64,000 nt of DNA from Bradyrhizobium manausense (lineage in GTDB: Bacteria > Pseudomonadota > Alphaproteobacteria > Rhizobiales > Xanthobacteraceae): assembly GCF_018130615.1 (NCBI RefSeq), contig NZ_JAFCKB010000005.1:310001-374000 (forward strand), read 5' to 3'. How positions within the stretch are numbered: position 1 is the stretch's first letter; every line of letters begins with the position of its first letter. Made by a program: the position numbers and the translations under genes. Shown here piece by piece: positions 41,434 to 50,423 of this stretch. The notes under the pieces are model-generated. The model was not told the DNA's origin and made no database searches. It saw only the letters and a program-made list of their open reading frames with translations.

Positions 41434-44121
41434 ATGCCTCGGGCTGTTCGCGCACTCAAAGACAGGTTGGCGATGCCGGTGCCGGAGGGGGGAGCCCAGC
41501 CGATCCGCCGGATCGGCGCGACGCGGCCCGTTGCCCTGCTGATGCTGTGCGGCGCGTTTCTGATCGCGCTCGTCGTGTGCACCATCGCTCTCATTCTGTC
41601 CAATCTGCGCGATCACGCGCTTGCCGAGAGCAAGCAGCAACTGCTGGCGACTGCGACGGTGCTGGCCGAGCAGGCGGCGCGCGACTTCGAGGCCGTCGAC
41701 CTGATCGAGGCGAATCTGATCGAGCACATGCAAATCCTCGCCGTCGTCTCCGACGAGGTCTATGCACGTTCGATGGCGAGCCGCGACATCCAGCTCATGC
41801 TGGAGGACAAGATCGGCGGCTTTCCGCATATTGAATCTGTTATGCTGGTCGGCGCCGACGGGACGGTGATCAATTGGTCCGTTGCCTGGCCGACACCACG
41901 CCTCAACGTCGCCGATCAGGACTATTTCCAGGCCCTGAAGGCCACACCGGCCTTGAGTTCGAAGCTCGGCCGTCCGACCAGGGATCCGCGTACCGGAGCC
42001 TGGACCGTCCCGCTTGCCCGCAAATTCATGGGTGCTGACGGTGAATTTCTCGGGCTTGTGGTCGGCATAATCAAATCCCGGCATTTCGAGGAGCTCTATC
42101 GGACGTTGGTTCGCGGCGCAGACGAATCCATTGCGCTGATCGGCCGTGACGGCGTAACGCTGGCGCGCTATCCGTATGTCGACCCCATGGTCGACAAATC
42201 CGTCTCGCGTGGCCGGCTTGCCGAGATGACCCGATCGGGCGCGGGTGTCGTCCGGGAATTCGACGCGCGCGACGGCACCGACCGGCTGATTGCGGTGACA
42301 TCTCTCGTCAAGATCCCCATCTTCCTGACGACCAGCACGACCGTGCCCGCGGCACTTGCCGGCTGGCGGACGGAGGCCTGGTTTCTGATCGGACTCACCC
42401 TCGTTCTCGTCGTCGCCATCGGTGGCACCGGAGCCGTGGTCGTGCAGCATTTCCGCAAGCAGAGCATCCAGCTCGATGCGACGTTGAACAACCAGTCGCA
42501 AGGCGTCTGCATGTACGACGCCCATCATCGCCTGATCGTCTGCAACGACCGCTACGCCAAGATGTTCAGCCTTCCCGACGAGCTCATGAGACCGGGAATC
42601 ACGCTGCGCGAGGTGTTCGAGTATCGGCTTTCGCGGGGGCTGTACCCCGCTGACGGCGCCGACGCGCTGAAGGCGATCATTGCGGCCAACGAACCGGCGA
42701 GCATCGTGGCGGAGCTTCCAGACGGCCGCGCGGTGGTGATCGTCTTCCGCCCAGTGCCCGGCGGCGGCTTCGTGAAGACGGTCGAGGATATCACCGAGCG
42801 AAAGCGCACCGAGAGGCGGATCGCGCACATTGCACATCACGACGCGCTGACCGGATTGCACAACCGCGCGTCGTTTTCCGACTATCTGGCGACGACGGTC
42901 CACGAGACGATCTGCGCCGGAGGGGCTTTCGCGATTCTGTGCCTCGACCTCGACCGCTTCAAGGAGATCAACGACCTCTATGGCCACCCGGTCGGTGACG
43001 CGCTGTTATGTGAGGTGACACGGCGACTGAAGCAGGTTGCAGGCGACGCCTTCCTGGCGCGGGTTGGCGGCGATGAGTTCATCGCGGTGCTGCTTGGCGA
43101 GGCCCAGGCCGAAGTCGCAGGCCGGCTTGCGGAGCAGCTGCGGGCGGCTCTTGTCGGAGATATCGAGATTGCCGGACGGCAGGTGCGGATCGGCATCAGC
43201 ATCGGCATTGCGTGCTCTCCGACCGACGGCGACGATCCGACGACACTTCTGGCCTATGCAGATATCGCGCTTTACCGCGCCAAGTCGGAGGGACGCAACG
43301 CGATCCGGTTCTTCGAGGCGGACATGGCGACGCAGCTTCGTGACCAGCGCGAATTGCAGCATGATCTGCAATCCGCGGTGGCCAATGATGAACTGCGGCT
43401 GGATTTTCAGCCGCTGGCTCGGGTCGGCGGCGAGATTGTGGGCTTCGAAGCCCTGGTCCGCTGGTGGCATCCGCGACGCGGCTTGATCTCGCCCGGCACG
43501 TTCATCCCGCTTGCCGAGGAGAACGGGCTGATCGTCGCGATGGGCGAATGGATTCTGCGCGCCGCGTGCCGTGAAGCCGCATCCTGGGCGAACCCGCTCA
43601 AGATTTCCGTCAATCTGTCACCGGTGCAGTTCCGCAACGACGACATCGTGCGGTTCGTCCATGGAATCCTGATCGAGACTGGATTGAGCGCCGGCCGGCT
43701 GGAGCTTGAGATCACGGAAGGCGTCCTGATCGATGATTTCTCCGGCGCGGTCTCGATCCTGCGCCGGCTCAAGGCGCTCGGAGTGCGCATTGCGCTCGAC
43801 GATTTCGGTACGGGTTACTCGTCGATATCCTATCTGCACGCATTCCCGTTCGACATGATCAAGATCGACCGTAGCTTCGTTTCGAACCTGGACCACGCAC
43901 AATCGAAGGCGGTCTTGCGCGGCGTCGTCGGACTGGCGCGGGGTCTCGAGCTCCCGGTCACCGCCGAGGGTGTCGAAACGCAGATTCAGCTTGATGTTCT
44001 CACCCATGCCGGTTGCGATTTCGCGCAAGGCTTCCTGATCGGACGGCCGGCCTCGATGACTCAATATGCTGGGATCGTGGGGCGGCCGGTTCGCCGGGAG
44101 CGGCTGGTCGCCAAGGCATGA
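41434..44121 (+). CDS. Membrane GGDEF-EAL protein (c-di-GMP turnover)
   Basis: An 895-residue protein that may make and/or degrade cyclic di-GMP. TM1 (about 33-60), an extracytoplasmic dCache-like sensor (about 65-295), TM2 (about 310-335), a PAS-like domain (LDATLNNQSQGVCMYD, about 350-460), GGDEF (about 465-630; VGGDEFIAVL intact, so cyclase activity is possible) and EAL (about 640-890; FEALVRWWHP with ITEG, DDFGTGYSS and KIDRSF, a complete active site). The start at ATG 41434 is a choice; ATG 41473 is equally possible. It is 61 bases upstream of a binding-protein gene on the same strand. Confidence 0.92.
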   Translation: MPRAVRALKDRLAMPVPEGGAQPIRRIGATRPVALLMLCGAFLIALVVCTIALILSNLRDHALAESKQQLLATATVLAEQAARDFEAVDLIEANLIEHMQILAVVSDEVYARSMASRDIQLMLEDKIGGFPHIESVMLVGADGTVINWSVAWPTPRLNVADQDYFQALKATPALSSKLGRPTRDPRTGAWTVPLARKFMGADGEFLGLVVGIIKSRHFEELYRTLVRGADESIALIGRDGVTLARYPYVDPMVDKSVSRGRLAEMTRSGAGVVREFDARDGTDRLIAVTSLVKIPIFLTTSTTVPAALAGWRTEAWFLIGLTLVLVVAIGGTGAVVVQHFRKQSIQLDATLNNQSQGVCMYDAHHRLIVCNDRYAKMFSLPDELMRPGITLREVFEYRLSRGLYPADGADALKAIIAANEPASIVAELPDGRAVVIVFRPVPGGGFVKTVEDITERKRTERRIAHIAHHDALTGLHNRASFSDYLATTVHETICAGGAFAILCLDLDRFKEINDLYGHPVGDALLCEVTRRLKQVAGDAFLARVGGDEFIAVLLGEAQAEVAGRLAEQLRAALVGDIEIAGRQVRIGISIGIACSPTDGDDPTTLLAYADIALYRAKSEGRNAIRFFEADMATQLRDQRELQHDLQSAVANDELRLDFQPLARVGGEIVGFEALVRWWHPRRGLISPGTFIPLAEENGLIVAMGEWILRAACREAASWANPLKISVNLSPVQFRNDDIVRFVHGILIETGLSAGRLELEITEGVLIDDFSGAVSILRRLKALGVRIALDDFGTGYSSISYLHAFPFDMIKIDRSFVSNLDHAQSKAVLRGVVGLARGLELPVTAEGVETQIQLDVLTHAGCDFAQGFLIGRPASMTQYAGIVGRPVRRERLVAKA

Positions 44122-44182
44122 GCAAGCCGAAGACCAATTGTTGCAGGCGCGATTTGGCGATCCCAACGAAGGAAATGGAGCG

Positions 44183-45106
44183 ATGCGCATCAAAATCATC
44201 CTGGCCATAGCCGCACTCAGCGTTGCGAGCCATGTGGCGGCCGCCGAGGACCTGGTCGGTACGTTGGAGAAGATCAGGAGCACCGGCACGATCGCGATCG
44301 GACATCGTGAATCGTCGATCCCGTTCTCGTATTACGACAACAACGAGAAGGTCGTCGGCTATGCCATGGACCTCTGCTATCTGGCGGTCGACGCCGTGAA
44401 AGCGAAGCTGGGACTGCAAAAGCTCGATGTGAAGCTCGTGCCTGTCACTCCGTCTGGTCGAATCCAGTCCGTGCTGAGCGGGACGATCGACCTCGAATGC
44501 GGAACGACCACCAACAACCTCGAGCGGCAGAAGGTGGTGACGTTCTCGACCTCGTATTTCGTCGCTGCAAATCGTTTCATGGCTAAGGCGGCGGCCAGCT
44601 TGCGGACCTTGGAGGACCTCAAGGGCAAGACTGTGGTGTCCACCATCGGGTCCACCAATCTCAAGCAGATCAGTGAGCTCAACACCCAGCGTCAGCTCGG
44701 TCTCACCATTCTGGCTGCCAAGGACAACGGAGAAGCGTTCCGGATGCTGGAGTCCGATCGGGCCGCGGCCTTCGTGATGGACGACATCCTGCTCTACAGT
44801 CGGATGGCCAATTCGGAGGATCCCGGCGCCTACATCGTTTCGGAGGAAGCGCTGTCGGTCGAGCCTTATGGCATCATGCTCCGGCGCGACGATCCGGCGT
44901 TCAAGAAGGTGGTCGATGATGCGCTGGCGGTGGTCTATCGCAGCGGAGAGATCCAGAAGATCTATGCCAGATGGTTTCTGGCGCCGATTTCGCCGAACAA
45001 TGTCGATCTCAGAGTCCCGATGAGCGCGCCGCTCAAGCTCGCCATCGAGCATCTGACAGACAGCGGCGACCCGGCTGCTTATCGGACCGAAAGCCTCGTG
45101 CGGTGA
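44183..45106 (+). CDS. Amino-acid-type ABC transporter substrate-binding protein
   Basis: A 307-residue periplasmic protein of the glutamate/aspartate-binding class (GltI-like). The signal peptide (1-21) ends AAA. The core begins GTLEKIRSTGTIAIGHRESSIPFSYYD, and DLECGTTTNNLERQKVVTFSTSYF is the ligand-binding signature. ATG follows GGAAATGGAGCG. No permease or ATPase gene is adjacent. The gene next to a cache-domain GGDEF-EAL protein suggests a possible sensory partnership, which is inferred. Confidence 0.88.
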   Translation: MRIKIILAIAALSVASHVAAAEDLVGTLEKIRSTGTIAIGHRESSIPFSYYDNNEKVVGYAMDLCYLAVDAVKAKLGLQKLDVKLVPVTPSGRIQSVLSGTIDLECGTTTNNLERQKVVTFSTSYFVAANRFMAKAAASLRTLEDLKGKTVVSTIGSTNLKQISELNTQRQLGLTILAAKDNGEAFRMLESDRAAAFVMDDILLYSRMANSEDPGAYIVSEEALSVEPYGIMLRRDDPAFKKVVDDALAVVYRSGEIQKIYARWFLAPISPNNVDLRVPMSAPLKLAIEHLTDSGDPAAYRTESLVR

Positions 45107-45138
45107 GGCGGGGCTGACCCATTTCTGCGCTTCTCCAG

Positions 45139-45167
45139 CGACCGGTCTCTCACAAAGAGGCCGGTCG
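45139..45167 (+). terminator. Hairpin after the binding-protein gene
   Basis: CGACCGG (45139-45145) pairs with CCGGTCG (45161-45167), and CTCT with AGAG inside. It lies 33 bases after the stop. No T tract follows. Confidence 0.5.
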
Positions 45168-45398
45168 TCGCTTGTCGAAAGCATCGAATCAGCTTTAGCA
45201 AGGCTGCTTGCGGGCCTTTGAAACAAGGCAAAAAGCGCTGCTCAAGGTGCCTTCCGCTCCGGAAGCCGCTAAAAAGCAGGGGTTTTTTGCCACAGGGGGC
45301 CAAAAAAGCCCGTAAAACCGCGACAAAACTGTGCAGAAGGCTATAGGCCTTCGCCGGTTGGTCTAATATGCAACCGGCAACGAATCAGAGGAGACACG

Positions 45399-45701
45399 AT
45401 GCCAGCCCAAATGTCCAAATCGCAGTTGATCGAAAAGATTGCGACCGCCACCGAGCTCTCCAAGCGCGACGTCAAGAGCGTCATGGAGACGCTGACCGAC
45501 GTCGGCCACAAGGAGCTCAAGAAGAACGGCCTGTTCCTGGTGCCGGGCTTCGCCAAGTTCGTGGTCATCAAGAAGCCCGCGACCAAGGCGCGCAAGGGCA
45601 CCAACCCGTTCACGGGCGAAGAGATGATGTTCAAGGCCAAGCCGGCCCGGAAGATCGTCCGCGCCCGCCCGGTCAAGGCCGCCAAGGACGCTGTGGCCTG
45701 A
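45399..45701 (+). CDS. HU-family DNA-binding protein
   Basis: A 100-residue nucleoid protein. It begins MPAQMSKSQLIEKIATATELSKRDVKS, has the arm region PATKARKGTNPFTGEEM and a basic C-terminal tail (KIVRARPVKAAKD). ATG follows CAGAGGAGACACG and a strong terminator follows the stop. It lacks the exact GFGxF turn of classical HU (here PGFAKFVV), as in other alphaproteobacterial HU-like proteins. It is convergent with the lon operon. The 290 bases before it contain only A-rich tracts (AAAAAGC, GGGGTTTTTTGCC) and the promoter. Confidence 0.93.
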   Translation: MPAQMSKSQLIEKIATATELSKRDVKSVMETLTDVGHKELKKNGLFLVPGFAKFVVIKKPATKARKGTNPFTGEEMMFKAKPARKIVRARPVKAAKDAVA

Positions 45702-45707
45702 TAATGC

Positions 45708-45737
45708 AAAGGCCCCCTCGATGAGAGGGGGCCTTTT
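45708..45737 (+). terminator. Intrinsic terminator of the HU gene
   Basis: AAAGGCCCCCTC, short loop, GAGGGGGCCTTTT: an almost perfect 12-bp stem with A and T tracts, working in both directions. Confidence 0.93.
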
Positions 45738-45772
45738 GGCTTGAGTGACCGCAGGGGCCGATACGGAGGGGA

Positions 45773-45928
45773 TCAGCCCTTGCGGCGCTTCACCCGGACC
45801 GGGATCGGTTGAAGCCGTGGCTCCGGTCCTGCAAGTGCATCGCGCACCCGGTCGATGGCGCGATCGAGCAACTGACGCAGCTTCTGTGTCTTCCGCGATC
45901 GCTTCGCGTCTTCCAGCAGTTTCTTCAT
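45773..45928 (-). CDS. Small basic 51-residue protein downstream of lon
   Basis: A 51-codon gene starting MKKLLEDAKRSRKTQKLRQL with the rest rich in Arg and Lys (22 percent or more), and a Pro-containing end (LQPIPVRVKRRKG). The ATG at 45928 follows GCGGCGGAGTGAATGCG, in which the ribosome site overlaps the lon stop (45934-45936). Spacing and strand place it as the third gene of hsp20-lon. The predicted helical, basic N-terminus could bind nucleic acid or protein; no family is recognised. The convergent HU terminator lies just beyond. Confidence 0.68.
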   Translation of the reverse strand: MKKLLEDAKRSRKTQKLRQLLDRAIDRVRDALAGPEPRLQPIPVRVKRRKG

Positions 45929-45933
45929 CGCAT

Positions 45934-48327
45934 TCACTCCGCCGCTTCGACGTTCGCATCGGCTTGGGCTTCCGCCGGCTCGAGCGCTGCGGCGATGGCC
46001 TCGTCGACGCGCTCCAGCCAGATGAACTCGAGGTTGTCCCGCGCGCTCTTTGGGATGTCGTCGTAGTCCCGCTTGTTGCGTGCCGGCAGCATCACCCGCT
46101 TCAGTCCGGCGGCGGCCGCAGCCACCACCTTCTCCTTGATGCCGCCCACGGGGAGCACCAAACCGCGCAGCGAGATCTCGCCGGTCATCGCCGTGTCGCT
46201 CCGCACCGTGCGGTTGGTGAGCAGTGACGTCAGCGCCGTGAACATCGCCACGCCCGCGCTCGGGCCGTCCTTCGGGGTTGCCCCCGCTGGAACGTGAACG
46301 TGGATGTCGCTCTTCTCGAACACCTGGGGATCGATGCCGAGCTGCGTGGCTCTGCTCTTCACCAGCGTCATCGCCGCCTGCACGCTCTCGCGCATGACGT
46401 CGCCGAGCTGGCCGGTCAGGATCATGCCGCCGCGGCCGGGCACGCGCGAGGCCTCGATGAACAGGATGTCGCCGCCGACCGGCGTCCAGGCCAGGCCGGT
46501 GGCCACGCCCGGAATGCTGGTGCGCTGCGCGATCTCGCCTTCGAAACGCGGCTGGCCGAGCACGGTGGCGATGGCCTTCGGTGTCACCACGACCTTCGCA
46601 GCCGTGCCCTCGGCGACTTGCACCGCGGCATGGCGGAACACCTTGCCGATCTCGCGCTCGAGGTTACGCACGCCGGCCTCGCGGGTGTAACCCTTGACGA
46701 CCAGTCTCAGCGCCTCCGGCTCGATCTCGGCCTGCTCGGCCGTCAGGCCGTTGGCCTCCAGCTGCCGCCGCACCAGATAGCGCTTCGCGATCTCCAGCTT
46801 CTCCTCCTCGGTGTAACCGGCGAGGCTGATCAGCTCCATGCGGTCCAGGAGCGGTCCCGGAATCTGGTCCAGCATGTTGGCGGTCGCGATGAACACCACG
46901 CGCGACAGGTCGAAGGGCACGCCCAGGTAATTGTCCCGGAACGTTCCGTTCTGCTCGGGGTCAAGCACCTCCAGCATGGCGGCAGAGGGATCACCCTGCA
47001 CGCCGCGGCCCATCTTGTCGATCTCGTCCAGCATCATGACGCAGTTGCGGCTGCCGGCCTTCTTGATGCCCTGGATGATGTTGCCGGGCAGCGCGCCGAT
47101 ATAGGTGCGCCGGTGACCGCGGATCTCGGCCTCGTCATGCACGCCACCCAGACTGACGCGCACGAAGGGGCGATCCATCGCACGCGCGATGGACTGGCCG
47201 AGCGAGGTCTTGCCGACGCCGGGCGGACCGACGAAGCACAGGATCGGAGCCTTGCCCTGCGGCGCCAGCTTGCGCACCGCCAGATATTCGATGATCCGGC
47301 TCTTGATCTTCTCCAGGCCAAAGTGATCCGCATCCAGGATGCGCCGCGCTTCCTTGATGTCGATCGGCTTCTCCGCGGGCAGCGCCCATGGCAGCTCGAT
47401 CAGCCAGTCGAGATAAGTGCGGACCATGCCGGCCTCGCCGGCGGCTTCCGGCATGCGTTCGTAGCGGCGCAGCTCTTTCCTGGCATGCGCATCCGCCTCC
47501 GGCGGCATGCCGGCCTTGGTGATGGCAGCCGTCAGCTCGGCGACCTCGGCGGCTTTGCCGTCGCCTTCGCCCAGCTGGCGCTGAATGGTCGCCATCTGCT
47601 CGCGCAGGATCGCCTCGCGCTGCCGCTCGTCGAACGTGGCGCGGGTCTTCTGGCCGATTTCATTGCTGATGCGCAGCACCTCCAGCCGCTCGGCCAGGTG
47701 CTTCGACACCTTCTCGACGCGCAGGGCGAGGTCGATGGTCTCCAGCACCTCCTGCTTGTCCTGCGGCTTGATGTCCATGAATGAGGTCGCCAGATCCGCC
47801 AGCGCGCCGGGCGCGGTGGTGCTCTGGAACATCGCGACCAGCTCGGGCGGCGCCTGCGGCAGCAGCTCGATCGCCTCGATGGCTTGGCGCTGCAGGTTCA
47901 GCGCACGCGCCTCGATCTCGGGCGAGGTCGCGGTCGGCTCGGGGATCTGCTGGATGCGCGCAGCCGGGAACGGCGTCCCCGGCAGGAAGTCGAGGATGCG
48001 CGCGCGCTGCACGCCCTGGCAGACGATGTGATGGGTGCCGTCGGGCGCGGTGATGTAGCGCACGATGTTGGCGATGGTCGCGACCCGGTAGAGATCGTCC
48101 GGGCCAGGCTCGTCGATCTCGGGGCTGCGCTGCAGGACGATGCCGATCGGGCGCTGCTCGCGCAGCGCCTGCTGCGCGGCGGCGACGGACTTCGGCCGCG
48201 CGATCGCGATCGGCGCGATGGCGCCGGGGAACAGCACCATCTCGCGCACGGGAATGATGATCAGTGCGTCTTCGGGGATCTTCACGTCTGGATTCGTCTG
48301 TTCGTTATTCATCTGTTCGGTGGCCAT
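45934..48327 (-). CDS. lon: ATP-dependent Lon protease (second-type Lon)
   Basis: A 797-residue soluble AAA+ protease that degrades damaged or regulatory proteins. The N-terminal substrate domain (about 20-220), coiled-coil (220-290), AAA+ module with Walker A GPPGVGKTS (about 370) and Walker B MMLDEIDKMG, and protease domain with catalytic Ser in KDGPSAGVAM and Lys in GGIKEKV are all intact. ATG follows TGAGGTCGATC. It is 8 bases downstream of hsp20, indicating a heat-shock operon. Alphaproteobacteria usually carry another lon beside clpX; this copy with hsp20 may be an accessory one. Confidence 0.93.
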   Translation of the reverse strand: MATEQMNNEQTNPDVKIPEDALIIIPVREMVLFPGAIAPIAIARPKSVAAAQQALREQRPIGIVLQRSPEIDEPGPDDLYRVATIANIVRYITAPDGTHHIVCQGVQRARILDFLPGTPFPAARIQQIPEPTATSPEIEARALNLQRQAIEAIELLPQAPPELVAMFQSTTAPGALADLATSFMDIKPQDKQEVLETIDLALRVEKVSKHLAERLEVLRISNEIGQKTRATFDERQREAILREQMATIQRQLGEGDGKAAEVAELTAAITKAGMPPEADAHARKELRRYERMPEAAGEAGMVRTYLDWLIELPWALPAEKPIDIKEARRILDADHFGLEKIKSRIIEYLAVRKLAPQGKAPILCFVGPPGVGKTSLGQSIARAMDRPFVRVSLGGVHDEAEIRGHRRTYIGALPGNIIQGIKKAGSRNCVMMLDEIDKMGRGVQGDPSAAMLEVLDPEQNGTFRDNYLGVPFDLSRVVFIATANMLDQIPGPLLDRMELISLAGYTEEEKLEIAKRYLVRRQLEANGLTAEQAEIEPEALRLVVKGYTREAGVRNLEREIGKVFRHAAVQVAEGTAAKVVVTPKAIATVLGQPRFEGEIAQRTSIPGVATGLAWTPVGGDILFIEASRVPGRGGMILTGQLGDVMRESVQAAMTLVKSRATQLGIDPQVFEKSDIHVHVPAGATPKDGPSAGVAMFTALTSLLTNRTVRSDTAMTGEISLRGLVLPVGGIKEKVVAAAAAGLKRVMLPARNKRDYDDIPKSARDNLEFIWLERVDEAIAAALEPAEAQADANVEAAE

Positions 48328-48335
48328 GATCGACC

Positions 48336-48719
48336 TCAGGATTTGGCGAGGCGCAGTGCGACGCAGCCGTCCATCACGAAGCGGCTGATGGCGTAGCGGC
48401 CAAGGGGCAATGCAATGCGGCGCTCAAAACGCCCCTGCGGTAGCTCGAGCCGGTGGATGCGGGCGTTGCGAAGCTCCGGCGGCAGCGTGCGCTGGCCGGA
48501 GATGACCAGCACGCCGTCATGGATGACCGTCTCGACATTGTCCGGATTGACGCCGGGCAGCGCGACCAGAATCAAAAGCTCATGCTCGGTTTCGAGCACG
48601 TCGATCGGCGGCTCCCAGCAGGCTTCCTGACGGCCGAACTGCTGGCGCAGCCGTTCGGCGCGCGTCAGCTGGTCCAGGGCTTCGGACAGCATCCAGTCGA
48701 AGGGATTTTTGGGTTGCAT
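48336..48719 (-). CDS. Hsp20 small heat-shock protein
   Basis: A 127-residue alpha-crystallin-domain chaperone. It has a helical N-terminal part (PKNPFDWMLSEALDQLTRAERLRQQF), a domain start WEPPIDVLETEHELLILVALPGV, and the C-terminal GRFERRIALPLGRY. The ATG at 48719 was chosen; an in-frame TTG 20 codons upstream is possible, and no strong ribosome site precedes the ATG. It leads into lon with only 8 bases between, so the two are probably co-transcribed. Confidence 0.85.
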   Translation of the reverse strand: MQPKNPFDWMLSEALDQLTRAERLRQQFGRQEACWEPPIDVLETEHELLILVALPGVNPDNVETVIHDGVLVISGQRTLPPELRNARIHRLELPQGRFERRIALPLGRYAISRFVMDGCVALRLAKS

Positions 48720-48906
48720 GGCAAAACTCGGGGAAGGCGCTGCGGTTGGAAAACCGGGATATGGTGATGGTTCCCGCAAATTCCAGCATCGTGCGTCCCA
48801 GGCATGCCTGGCCCCTCCAACGCGAGGAGCCTCTTGCGCTCAGACGTATCGACGCCGCGGAGAGGTTCCGCGGCGCCGAAGGCAACAATTGGGCGGGCGC
48901 ACTTGA

Positions 48907-49476
48907 TCAGGCGGCTTCGCGGTACTCGGCCTCCGCTTCAAGGTTGATCACGGACGTCGCGAGCTCGGTCAGCATATGGTCGGTGGCCTCTTCCTCGTCC
49001 AGCGTATCCTGCAGCAGCCTTGCCGCCTCGGGCATGCCGAGCTCCTCGGCCCAGGTGCGCAGCGTGCCGTAGCGCGAGATCTCGTAATGCTCGACGGCCT
49101 GCGCCGCGGCGAGCAGGCCGGCGTCGAGGGCAGGGGCGTTCTTGAAGTCCTTCATGATCTCGGCGCCTTCCTCGGTGATGCCGTTGATCGCCTCGCACGG
49201 CTTGCCGCGCGCGGGCTTGTCCAGCATCTTGAAGATCTGCTCGAGCCGTCTCACCTGGCCCTGCGTCTCGCGCAGATGCTTGTTGAAGGCGGCGGCAAGG
49301 TCCTTCGAATGCGCAGCCTTGGCCATCTTGGGCAGCGTCTTGATGATCTTGTTCTCCGCGAAATAAATGTCCTTCAGCGTTTCCAGAAACAGATCGCTCA
49401 GCATCTTAGGAGCCCGACGCGGACGGCGCGATGCGGTCTTTTTCTTGGATGCACGTTTCTTTGCTCGTTTGGCCAT
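48907..49476 (-). CDS. DUF892 ferritin-like protein (YciE/YciF family)
   Basis: A 189-residue helical bundle protein. It has a Lys/Arg-rich N-terminus (AKRAKKRASKKKTASRRPRRAPK), then DLFLETLKDIYFAENKIIKTLPKM and the repeated Glu/His residues of a di-iron ferritin-like site (AENK, HLRETQGQ, AVEHYEISRY, DEEEATDH). Family members are linked with stress in bacteria. ATG follows GGAGGATCC. The basic tail suggests DNA association, as in Dps relatives. Confidence 0.9.
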   Translation of the reverse strand: MAKRAKKRASKKKTASRRPRRAPKMLSDLFLETLKDIYFAENKIIKTLPKMAKAAHSKDLAAAFNKHLRETQGQVRRLEQIFKMLDKPARGKPCEAINGITEEGAEIMKDFKNAPALDAGLLAAAQAVEHYEISRYGTLRTWAEELGMPEAARLLQDTLDEEEATDHMLTELATSVINLEAEAEYREAA

Positions 49477-49626
49477 GGATCCTCCTCATGAGGCGACACG
49501 GGAAGGCACGCCCTTCCTCAATCCTCACGCGATCAAGATCCGGGATCAGCAAATGTTCCTCGCGAAGGCCCGCGCGAGCCGCTATGGCTGGCCGTCAGAA
49601 CCACGCTCACCCGAGACGCCCGACCC

Positions 49627-50253
49627 ATGCTCGACTTTGCCCTGTCCGCCTTCGTGACGCTGCTGCTGGTGGTCGATCCCGTCGGCCTTGCGCCGGCGTT
49701 TCTGGCCGCGACCGGGGGTATGCCCGACAAGATCAAGCGGACGGTCGCGCTGCGGGCGCCCTTCATCGCGGCCTCGATCCTGGTCGTGATCGCGCTGGTC
49801 GGAAACTGGCTGCTGCGCCAGCTCGGGATCGGCATTCCGGCGTTCCAAATCGCGGGCGGGCTCTTGCTGTTTGGCGTGTCCTACCAGATGATCTTTGGCG
49901 ACCGGCCGCATCGCGAGGCACGCGAGGCCGACAAGGCAACCGCGGAGCACGCCTCCGACGTCGCCGTGTTTCCGCTCGCCATCCCCATGATGGCCGGCCC
50001 CGGGGCGATCGCGACCACGCTGCTCTTGGCGGGCGATGCCGGCTATGGAGTGAAGCTCGGGATCATCATCGCCGTCGTCCTCTCCGTCTGCCTGCTCTGC
50101 ATGCTCTGTTTCGTCTCGGCGAGCCTGATCGCACGGACGTTGGGGCGCACCGGCAATGCCGTGCTCTCGCGTGTGCTCGGCATGCTGCTCGCGGCCTATT
50201 CGGTGCAATTCGTGATCAACGGGATTGCGGCCGTTCGGGCGAGCCTGTCATAG
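49627..50253 (+). CDS. MarC-family membrane protein
   Basis: A 208-residue protein with six TM segments spread along its length: LDFALSAFVTLLLVVDPVGLAP at the start, GDRPHREAREADKATAE in the middle loop, FPLAIPMMAGPGAI near 120. These are the signature motifs of the MarC/YhgN group. The function of the family is unknown, despite the name from multiple antibiotic resistance. The ribosome site is weak. Confidence 0.9.
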   Translation: MLDFALSAFVTLLLVVDPVGLAPAFLAATGGMPDKIKRTVALRAPFIAASILVVIALVGNWLLRQLGIGIPAFQIAGGLLLFGVSYQMIFGDRPHREAREADKATAEHASDVAVFPLAIPMMAGPGAIATTLLLAGDAGYGVKLGIIIAVVLSVCLLCMLCFVSASLIARTLGRTGNAVLSRVLGMLLAAYSVQFVINGIAAVRASLS

Positions 50254-50423
50254 GGCTGCGGCAATCTTTTAATCCATTGATTTTACGGTTCATTTCGTGG
50301 TGCCATGACGGCGCCGGCAAGACGGCGCCTGAACAGGTCCGCTTTCGCTTGCGCTGCCATATTGCTTTGACGTACTTCCGGTCTAACAAACGCCCATCGC
50401 CAAGAAGGTGGAGATGAATCGAG

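Noticed and set aside
49367-49657. A 96-codon plus-strand frame ahead of marC
   Set aside because: It overlaps the DUF892 gene and the marC start, and has no ribosome site or recognisable features.
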